A stretch of DNA of 64,000 nt from Mesocentrotus franciscanus (taxonomy: Eukaryota > Echinodermata > Echinoidea > Camarodonta > Strongylocentrotidae). Both the position numbers and the translations under genes were made by a program. Positions within the stretch are counted from its first letter, which is position 1, and each line of letters opens with the position of its first letter. Shown here piece after piece: positions 21,396 through 33,300 of this stretch. Below the pieces are notes generated by a model, which saw nothing but the letters and a program-made list of their open reading frames with translations, searched no databases and was not told the origin of the DNA. The DNA lies in the NCBI GenBank assembly GCA_037976565.1, contig CP137666.1, forward strand, positions 50,929,271 through 50,993,270, in the 5' to 3' direction.

Positions 21396-24300
21396 TCATG
21401 GAGGTGTGAGGGGTAAAGAGGAGTAGAAGAGAATGTAAGCCGCTGGACTCTGTAAAAAATAATACATGGTTTAAACAAAATCAGTTTCAAACTGAGGAAT
21501 GAAAGTCATTAAATGGAATCAAAATAATTCAAGATATAACCATTCGTTCTTTATGATACTGCCTAGGAAAGGACCTTGCAAACACTAGTGTTCAAGATGG
21601 TTGTTATGCATGCAAAATTATGATACAGAAGTACGAGTTAAGATTTAAAGGGTAAACAAATTTGCTAATATTCTTATTCATTTGGACATATATACAACAA
21701 AAGAAGAAAAAAAAATGGACCTTGTTTAAAGGGCCCCTCTAACCCAACTAACTTAGCCTTTCAAAACATGAATACACCTCTACTTATTAATATTCCAGCC
21801 TATGATTTTTCAGAAAATCTCTATATTGACCAAAAAATGATAAGAACCATCCATTTTCACAGATTTCATGCTTGCTAAGCTCCACCCCTTGAAAAAAGGG
21901 AAAAAAGGGAAAAAAGGTAAATACGGTCACGTGGCTTGATGACGCATTTTACGTCACTGCAGAAATGTCCTTGTATTTGTCCTACAACTAAGGATCTTAC
22001 AATCTCATTGTAATTCATAACTAGAAAAGTCAATGCAAAGCGTCGCATCCCCTCGCAGGGTACAAAGGGCCTATATACGTCAGAACAAGTTACCTCCATT
22101 AGACTATATACTATTATATATCTAGGCAAGGAAGTTAACATTTTCACATATATAATTAGGTGTTTTTGCATATTTAATGAGCTATAACCTTTCACCTTTG
22201 ACCTACATATTCCGAAATCGAACTTAGACTGTGTTTTGATACCATGTACCTTCATATCAAATTTGATTAAAATCCGTCAAACATTACTAAAGTTATCGAT
22301 CGGAAACCAGATTCGCATATTTAATGACCTTTGACCTACATACTCGGAAATTGAACTTACTGAAATTATCGATCGGAAACCAGATTCGCATATTTAATGA
22401 GCTATGACCGTTGACCTACATACTCAGAAATTGAACTTAGGCTGTGTTTTGATACCATGTACCTTCATATCAAATTTCATTAAAATCTGTCAAACATTAC
22501 TGAAATTATCGATCGGAAACCAGATTCGCATATTTAATGAGCTATGACCTTTGACCTACATACTCAGAAATTGAACTTAGGCTGTGTTTTGATACCATGT
22601 ACCTTCATATCAAATTTGATTAAAATCCGTCAAACATTACTAAAGTTATCGATCGGAAACCAGATTCGCATATTTAATGAGCTATGACCTTTGACCTACA
22701 TACTCCGAAATCAAACTTAGACTGTGTTTTGATTCCATGTACCTTCATATAAAATTTCATTAAAATCCGTCAAACATTACTGAAATTATCGATCGGAAAC
22801 CAGATTCGCATATTTAATGAGCTATGACCTTTGACCTACATACTCCGAAATCAAACTTAGCCTGTATTTTGATACCATGAACCTTCATATCAAACTTCAT
22901 TAAAATCCGTCAAACATTACTGAAGTTATCGATCGGAAACCAGATGTATATTTTTTCGAATATTTAATGAGCTATGACCTTTGACCTTTAACCTACATAC
23001 TCCGAAATCGGACTTAGCCTGTATTTTGATACCATGTACCTTCATATCAAACTTCATTAAAATCCGTCAAACATTACTGAAGTTATTGATCGGAAACCAA
23101 ATTTGTTACGGACGGACGGACGGACGGACGGACGGACGGACGCACACACGGAAGGAAGGAAGGACGAACAGCGGCGTTTCTATATCCCCTCCGACTTCGT
23201 CGGCGAGGGGATAATTAGGAAAGACGAAATGGCCAGAAACATTCTGGGATTATCAAGTGCATAATATTTTTCGGATAAATGTCTCTTTTTTTTGGATTAA
23301 TATCATAGTTTGCCTTTTTAAAGACATTTTAATGCCTAAATCAGACCTGCCAACCTCTGGAGTTCAAAAACTGTATTCTTTAATCCCAAAAGTTGTATTT
23401 TACTGACAAAAATTGTATTAAAAAAAAACACGGATCAATGCCTCTTACAGTTCCTACATACAGGAAGAAATTTTTTTAATGGAGCATTTGTTGAATATGC
23501 ATGATTTCGTCATGACTGGTATGTTTGATGAACCAATGAACATCCCCAAATTGCTGATGTGAGATGCTTGTAGGATACTTTACAGGACAGAATGGGCACA
23601 CACACACACACACACACACAAAAAAGTTAACGACCGTAATGATCATCATCAATTCATGATGTGAATTACTTGCATGAATTTAATGAGGATCTGAGATTAC
23701 AGTCGTTAACTTCACGCACGCACCCACACCCCATCATCGGTATGCACTTGTTTTGTGCAGCTGTTTGCTGTGAAACCTGTGAGAAAGTGCATGTATACTA
23801 ATGTCTTCGTTCTTAGGAAACATACTAAAAAAAATATAAGAAAATTGACACGAAACAGGTAAGAAAGAAAACGACTTCTAAATCATGACCATAATTTGAA
23901 CAATTGTTAAAGATTTAGTTGATTTTTGGTATGTTATAGTAGGGTATCTCCATTCAAGTGCTATGTTATGTTGTGTTATATAAGAAAGGAAAATAAAAGA
24001 GAACTCACCTTTATACTACTCTTTGAGGCATCATAGACTTCATGATCATCGTATTTGTACCATCTCTTATTGACAGCATTCCTACAACATGCAGTGTCTG
24101 GAATAAACAATGAAAAATGTAAAACATATATGTAATTAAGAGTATGGTCGCTTTTTGGCTTGAATAATAAAAGAGACACTGAAAATAAAGCTGGGTATCT
24201 GGAGCATCGTATTCACTAGGCTAAATGGCACTTGAAATAATACCAGGACAATTGCAACCTACATGCGGGGCAAACCACTATGCCCTGGGTTAATATGCCC

Positions 24301-27300
24301 CCAAACAACTACCCTTTGGACAATTGCTCCACTGGGACAATTATAAACATGGATATTACAGTTAACTCTTGTCCAAGAGGTAATAGACTCAGGCTCATAT
24401 CCACTCCCTATTCTATAGTAACAGGTATTCAACATAGAGAATACATTTGAAATGAGACAAATATGTTTAAAATTTCAGATTGGCCATTCAACCAAGCAAC
24501 ATATAACAGGTATTTACACCTGTGCCTTCATTTCTACCACGTTTATAAACAGTACCATTATAAGAACAGTTTTTTTTTTTCCTTCAAATCCCTAATTTGG
24601 TTTCACAGTTTCATCCTTGAGCTATTACAGGAATACATTCAAGATTGTGTCATAGTCATACCATCAGCTCAAAACCAACAAACTTCCTGAAAGATCAGGC
24701 AATCTCAAATTCTTTTATCCTACTTACAATGTCCACCATCGAGGGTCCCAGAGTGATTTGAGACACCATAGAGTTGATAGATATCCCTCTGTGCTGGACC
24801 TATCACGTATCGATCCATCGTGAGGTCATTGGGAAAATCAACGTTGGTCTGAAGCTTCTGACGCCACATGCCTTCAAAGTAGAATCTGACGATAAATAGC
24901 AGAAAAATTGATTAAATAAAATCATGTTGAAAGCAAATTCTCGCAGAATCACATAAAAATTTCTATTGAATGTCCAAGACTACAATTAAATGATCTCACA
25001 AACAAGTTAAAGGAACATGGACTATAAATATACATTGTTAATTAGCCCAGTATTGAGCAACAACAAAATTCAGTTAAGTCGCCTCCACCTACTTTTTAGT
25101 GTACACCTGTATAACTAACGGTTTCATGTGCAAATCAGAGTTTTTAGGTGAATGTGATTTCCAACAAAATATTGTTTTGTTTGTTTTTATTCTCCTGGGC
25201 CCTGTCTGATACAGAGTTGCGATTGAAATCAACTATTTATAAGACGGGGCCCTGGGCTAAGCAACCCATTTGCTGCCTGATAAGCAATTCAGAATGACCT
25301 CTCCCTCAAAAGGTATTGTATATTACATGAATTCCAGATAATTTTTAATAATGAAAACAAAATGAAATAAAATGACATAAAGAACTAGATGGAAGTTACA
25401 CTGCGCGTAGTCAAAAATGATGCCTCCGCCATAGAGCGATTTTACAAACCAAAAACGGAAGCAATTTTTAATATTCAAGTTTGATTGTAATCCATTAACA
25501 GGTTCTCAGAATATCGTGATTACAAGCTATTTTTCACATACATGGCTCTGCAAGATAAGTACATGTCCTGAGTTTGATAATAATCCATCTGTCGGTTCTA
25601 ATTATAATGTGTTCACAAGCTATTTATATGCATACATAATGAGCCCCATGACCTTTGACCCCAAAATCTAATCAGTTCATTGGCTTTGCAAGATACATAA
25701 ACATGTCTTGAGTTTGATGGTAATCTGTCTATCGGTTCTCAAGATAATGCGATCACAAGCTATTTTTGATACATAATAAGCCCCACGACTTTTGACCTTT
25801 GACCTCATGACCCTAAAATCTAATCAGTTCATTGGCTCTGCAAGATACATACATGTCTTCAGATTGATAGTAATCCATCCACCGGTTCTAATGATAGTCA
25901 TTAGTGTGATCACGGGCTGTTTAGGCATACATAATGAGCCCTATGACCTTTGACCTTTAACCTCGTGACCCCAGAATCTACTCAGTTAATCGGCTCTGCA
26001 AGATACATACATGCCCCAAGTTTGGCGGGAATCCATCAATCGGTATTTGAGATAACGCGATCATGAGCTATTTTTGCATACATAATGAGCCCTGTGACCT
26101 TTGACCTCGTGACCCCAAAATCTAATCAGTTCATTAGCTCTTCAAGGTACATACATGACCCGAATTTGGCGGTAATCCATCAATCGGTTCTTGAGATAAC
26201 GCGATCACGAGAACGGGACGTACAGACGTACGGACGGACAACCAGAAAACATAATGCCTCCGGCTACTTTGTAGCGGAGGCATAAAAAGGGGGTCTTCAA
26301 AGATTTTAAAGGTACTATGTCCCATTTGCAGGCCAAAAAAATGAAAAGGTTAAATTTCAATGGCATTTGAAAGACAATACTAATTTAGAACTTCCCCACA
26401 AAAAGGGGGGCTTGAAAATGTCTTTAAGTGGGAAAATAACGGCTATTAGTTGTCGAATCAACTTAGGAGCTATAGAGCCAGTAAGTAATAGTCTGATTTT
26501 TCAGACCATTGTACTGAATGGTCGTACGTTTATGCTGCGCAAAGATTCAATCAGTTTAATTTTGTCCATTACAAGAAGTGGGTTATTGATGTAGACAAAT
26601 GCTCATGTACCCTTTACAGCTCATTTTATGTATGTTATTACCAAAGATGAAAAAGCCAGTCAGTCACTCAATAGTGTCTGACAGTGAAGTCTAGCAAGTA
26701 AACGGGTTTCCTTGCATAATTTGAATATTAGGACACTGCTAACGTTTAAATTTCACAGATAGGACATACATGAGATATTCATAATTCCTGCAAAGTTCTA
26801 CAGAATTTGATGTTGGCTGCAAAAGGGACATTGTATCTTTAACCCTTGTGAGCTGACATTCAATGAGGGAGAATTAGATTTCAAACTGCATCTCATACCA
26901 AATGCTCACTCTTTCAGTGACAAACATATTGTCTGAATTCAAAGAGCCCCTAAGGGACATCTTACTTACCTCTTGAGATGTATGAGGAGTATGTTTGGCA
27001 GTTTCCAGATGAGGATGGTTTTCTCTGATTTGCGGTTTCCCTTACAGTGTGTGCAGTGTGTGGCGTTGTCTCCTGACAGTTTCTCTGGTTGTGAGAACTG
27101 CTTCAAACAATCCTGAACATGAAACAATATACGTACAAAATTAAGAGTGTTGTATTAAAGATATGACATAAGAACAATATAATACACTTCAGTTCTACTC
27201 AAACTGTTAGATTATCTTTAATTGTATATCTAGCATTGAAGTCACAACCTTAGCACAATTTTCTCTCATCTGAACAATGTCACCAAGTCTCTTTAATACA

Positions 27301-30300
27301 GGTTTCCATGAGAAATACTGAACAAACAAAAAACAAAAAACAAAATGCAGACAAGTGAAATGGATACTAAAGCAATTTGAGTGTACTTACATGAAGGCTA
27401 CACCTGCTTCTGGAGGGTATGGGTAGAGAGAGGTACATGAAGGCCTCAAACTTGACCGATGTGTTGTTGCAGGACAGACACTGGACCGTGGACTTGAACT
27501 GACCCTGGAACAGACTCACGATGATGGACCTGTTGAGCTTCTCATGGTTCCGCCAAGAGTAGGCAGCAGCCTGACCATCAGGATACTTGCTGAAGTCTTC
27601 TTCCTTGATGTACTCTCGTTTTTTGACCTGTGAGGTTTAGAAGAAAAAGAAGAAAAATCTTCTTGCTATCATGTATTGGTCGTGTGGTGTATTACCATGC
27701 TATAAACCAATTGCATTCTATGAATGTGGTGTTTAGTAGCAGTGATACAAAATCTGAAAAATAGATATTTAACACATAGATTTCACAAAGCTATGTGACA
27801 CTATGGTAATATATATGCTTTAATAATATTGACATTTCATCATTTCATTATGTTTTTGAGAATTTGTTCACATACAAACAAATATTTATTAAATAACTTC
27901 ATAGTAGGCAAAATGAGACTTTTATCTTGCATGTCTAAATCAACACAAATGTGGAAGAGGAAGAGGAAATTGGAGCAGAAAATGTTGCTGCAAATTTACA
28001 GCTATGCAACAGACAGCAGCATATGTGAACAGGTTCCACCAGAAAAGGTGCTGTTTTGTTCCTGCTATTTTATGCTTAGTTTGTAGCTTTTTTCATGCAG
28101 GGACCTAGGCAAAATTTGAAATGTCTTTTGAGAAGAACAAGGGAGAGAACCAGAGTAAAATAGAAAAGGAGATTGACAAGAAAATGGAGAGTAAACAAGA
28201 TGGATGTTCGACTGCACGCAGTCCAAAATGATGCCTCCGCCATAGAGCAAATTTACAAACCAAAACAGAACCAATTTTAAAAATTCAAGTTTGATTGTAA
28301 TCCATAAACAGGTTCTCAGAACATTGTGATTAAAAGCTATTTTTCATATACATGTATGACCCTTCGAACTATGACCTCATGATCCTAAAATTTAATCAGT
28401 TCATTGGCTCTGCAAGATGCATACATGTCTCGAGTTTGATAGTAATCCATCCGTCAGTATTGACAATGCATTCACAAGCTATTTTTGCATACATAATGAG
28501 CCCCATGACCTTTGACCTTTGACCCCAAAATCTAATTAGTTCATTGGCTCTGCAAGATACATACATGACTGAAGTTTGGCGCTACTCCATCAATCGGTTC
28601 TTCAGGGACGGATCCAGCCGGCGGCAGGAGGGGGGGCCCAATTCGTAATTTTTTTTGGGTGCTATTTTGAACCCCCGTAAATGATGTTTTCCTGGCATCT
28701 ACTAACACAATGGTGACCATACAAAGCAGTGCATGATAACGTCTTTTTTAAATGAAGTAACAGTTTTAACAATTTGACCCCATGACGATGCGGAGCATCC
28801 TCCATGAGCCGCGTAGCGGCGAGGCGATTTTTTGGGGGGCTATTTTGAACCCCCTTCAGTGATGTTATCCTGGCACCTACTAACACAATAGTGAACATAA
28901 AAAGCAATGCATGATTACGTCTTTTTAAAGCAACTAACAGTTTAAACAGTTATATCCAGAGTTATCATGTGTTTGGTTAAGTTACCAGATGAGTTGAATA
29001 TTTTCTTTAATATTTGCACTTGAAGGTTTCTATCCAGTGTGTTTTTCTTTTCTACTAACACAATGGAGACCATAGAAAGCAGTGCATGATTACGCCTTTC
29101 TTATAACAGATCACAAACTATTTTGCATACATAATGAGCCCTGTGACCTTTGACCTCGTGACCCCAAAATCTAATCAGTTCATTGGCTCTGCAAGATACA
29201 TACATGACCCAAGTTTGGCGGTAATCCATCAATTTTTTCTTGAGATAACGATCACAAGCTATTTTTGCATACATAATGAGCCCTGTGACCTTTGACCTCG
29301 TGACCCCAAAATCTAATCAGTTCATTGGCTCTGCAAGATACATACATGACCCAAGTTTGGCGGTAATCCATCAATCGGTTCTTGTGATAACGCGATCACA
29401 AGCTATTTTTGCATACATAATGAGCCCTGTGACCTTTGACCTCGTGACCCCAAAATCTAATCAGTTCATTGGCTCTGCAAGATACATACATGACCCAAGT
29501 TTGGCGGTAATCCATCAATCGGTTCTTGTGATAATGCGATCACAAGCTATTTTTGCATACATAATGAGCCCTGTGACCTTTGACCTCGTGACCCCAAAAT
29601 CTAATCAGTTCACTAGCTCTGCAAGATACATACATGACCCAAGTTTGGCGGTAATCCATCAAGCATTTCTTGAGATAACGCGTACAGACAGGACGGACGG
29701 ACGGACGGACAACCAGAAAACATAATGCCTCCGGCTACTTTGTAGCGGAGGCATAAAAACAAGCATGTAAATATTACCTCATTCAAGTCTTCATGAAGCC
29801 CGTCCAGGAGGAATAAGAGAAACTCTTGAGAATCATGATGATGACCAACATGCTTTTTGAACTCAGGTACATACTTGGTGACAGTGTCTCTCAGATCCTT
29901 GGGTGCGATTGACCTATACTGACCAGACCAGTTCGCACGGACCACCACCGCAAACTCTTCTGCCACCTCACCACCCCTCCCTAAGGGGTTCGCTCTGTGG
30001 AGAAATTGATTACAGTTAAAGTCAAGGTATAGTGTATAGAAGACTGGCAGGACAACTAACTCAATTTCTGTAACTTTCTTTTGCTCATTTCTAAATGAGC
30101 AAATGATAATACTTTGGCTTCAGAAATTATTTGGCAGATATCCTCTTTCTATAGACTTGAACATCCAGTCTAATTATCTCTTGATCCTCAAAATTTTTTG
30201 ATTAAATACCAAAACTCAGAGATTACATAAATACATAAATATGCCTCTTTCACGCCCAAAAACAAATAATCTGAAAGTTTTTCATGCTTCACAACATTAA

Positions 30301-33300
30301 AGATCTCTATGACAGTAAGGATGAACTCAAAGTTAGAAAACTTGGAAAGTTATCATACTAATTTTTGTTATCACAATTAATTCAAAAATGGGTAGGTAAA
30401 CATCAGAGCCCTGTAACACAAAGCTTAGCAATTGATCGCTACCTACTTTATCTGTTTAAGAGGCCCAGAGGAAGAAAAATGTGGTTGAAGTATTAAGTAT
30501 GACATTAAAAGAGATGCTGTAAAACCAAAAACATTTGAAATGCAAAACTTTTCTGAATCATTCACAGCCATTTTCGAAATTGCCAAAATTTCAGTGATGC
30601 AATTTCAATCTTTTGTCGGGATGAAACTTAGGCAAATTTGGCCCAAGCTTAGAATCCAAAAAAGATTCATCCATTCCAAAGTTTCTGAATTTATAGCAAG
30701 TGAATGATACCATCTCATAGAGACATAAAAACGGACTTGCACAAAGTGAAATGGCCAGGAACAAACCTGTTGATATCCTGCAGATAGCCATCTGTGATGA
30801 AGTACTTTGCAAGCGGCGTAGTATTACTCAGACACTGTACCACAGAGTTCATGAAGCATGTGTTACCAAGGTTACGGAGACCAGTCAACGCACGACCCTA
30901 CAGAACAAAATAGGAGACGGTCTAAATTATCGTAAGCGACCAGGGAGCAGGCAGGATAAGTAAAGAAAGATTTTTCTTGATGACTCATAAAGGGAAACTC
31001 ATTTCCAGTCAAGATCAATATTTCAAAATCTGTATGTTTTATTTACACTTCCTTTCAGAGAAAGTTATAGGCATCGACCCGGTTTATGAATTCACGGCCC
31101 TATAGTATAAAGAGTTACCATCGACAATATATATCCCCAACATCACTTGTATCCCTTTCAATCAATCACATCTTAAAAATCAATAGTAACTTGCAATGAA
31201 TTCTATGTAACAGACAAAAATATAATTCATTGCAACATACAATCAACTCTAGTAAGAACAGAGATACAATAGCTTTTTTTTACAACTGATAGTTTAGTCC
31301 ATTTATGTTACAGGGCCAAGAACAATGTTTATTTTTATTAAAATATTTTGTAGAACTATCATATAACCCCTATGGAATAAATACACATTTTGACCAATTA
31401 TAATTCTATTGTCCTATGGCCCTGTCCTAGGGATTCAATACATATTTCAAATTTCTTTACAAATACGAATCTGTGAAGGCCCCCCCCCCCCAAAAAAAAA
31501 AGAAGATACAAAAATTTAAAAAAATAAATAAATAAAGATTCCTGTTCAGACTTACCTGGTTACCAAATACTGGGTTGAGCTGGCGTCCTCTACTATGAGC
31601 GGTTGACTTGAACTGGGATATTACCTGCGGTGATCTGAATGCAAAACATTTCGATTGCAATCTCATGACCAAATAAGCTTGTCTTTCAGCTTAAAATTAA
31701 TATATGTTATTGTTGATGTCCATATGGCAGGGTTATTAGGTAATGGGCCCTACTATGCAAGTTTGGTAAAGTTCTTCAGAAGTTAATGTCAAGAAAATAA
31801 TGATATATATACCTCTTGCATAATAATTTGCAATGAATTCTCTGGGAACTTTAGAACTTTTTATTTTTTATACAGACATGTATTAGTCCCCAGCGGCTAC
31901 AGTGATAAATGCTATTAACTTCATAGTAACACTACATCTGTGTATTTTATGGACAGGGTAGACAGGTATCAAATAAACAAACCTATGTGTTGCAGATCAA
32001 ACTTACCTCTCTGCTGGTTTGGTACTCCTATCCACAGATGGAAACGGTTTATTGAAGCTTGCTTCACCTTCATTCATCACCATCTGCGCAATGTTGGGTG
32101 AGGAGAAAGAACGCTTGAGACCGCTGGACTTGCCAGAAGGCTCCATCGAGTCGGACTTGAGAGGCTTGCGGGTCACCTGACCAGAAGGACGTGATGACGG
32201 GGTATCACCTGAAAGAATGGAATTAGTCGAAAAGTCAAGGGGAAATTTAAACCTTAAATTATTCAAAAGAGTTATCTCCAACGCCTGAATAACTTACTTT
32301 CAATAAAATTGAAATATTAAAGAAAAGGGTTTTAAAAATTTCAGAAAATCAGATAACTAACTAGAAATATCGCAATCTGTATTGCCGCGCAATGCGAATG
32401 TATCCCGGCAGTGGCAGCGATTTGTGTCATCCTTATGTTCGAAGGAGGGACAAAGATCCCCTCTCCCCTCCCTGAAACAAAAGAATGACATAGAGATTGC
32501 CACTAGTGGCTCGGACTATTGTCAAGACTAGGATAGGAGCAGCATTACCAAACCAATATGTGTGTAGATTAGAGTATAATGCATCTCTGTAGAAAATTTG
32601 AAAGAAATATTTTAAGAAATGTGGCAGTTAGAGCGCACAAAAGACAGCCACCAAAATAGACCTTTGAACCTATAACAGACGGAGCGCAGGTGGCAGCATC
32701 ACCAAACACTAAAGATGTGTAGATTGTACTAAGACACACCTTCATACATTTGAAAGAAATCCGTCAAGAAATGTGGCAGTTAGAGCGCATAAAAGACATA
32801 TGACCTTTGACCATATAAAAGACGGAACAATGAGGGCAGCATTGCCCAAAAGTGTAGATGTGTAGATTGTACCAAGATACATCTCCTTTCAAAATTTGAA
32901 AAAAATCCGTCATCCGCACACTAGACACCCACCAAAATATGACCTTTGACCCTATAAAACACAGGACACTCGTGGCAGCATCACCAAAAACTATAGGTGC
33001 CTAGATTTTACCAACATACACTTCCATACTCAATTTGAAAGAAATCTGTTAAGAAATGATGCAATTAAACCACACACTAGAGTGCACACAAGATATCTAT
33101 CAAAATATGACCTTTGACCCTATAAAAGATGGAACACTAGAGGCAGCATCAGCAAAATCTATAGGCTTGTAGATCGTATCAAGATACACCTTCGTTCAAA
33201 ATTTGAACAAAATCCCTTGAGAAATGTTGCCTTTAGAGCACACACAAACCATCCACAAAAATATGGGCTTTTACCCTATAGAAGATGGAACAAAGGGGGG

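Noticed and set aside
29276..29725. 149-codon frame with an internal repeat of about 48 residues
   Set aside because: It is the translation of family B tandem units whose 144-bp period is a multiple of three.
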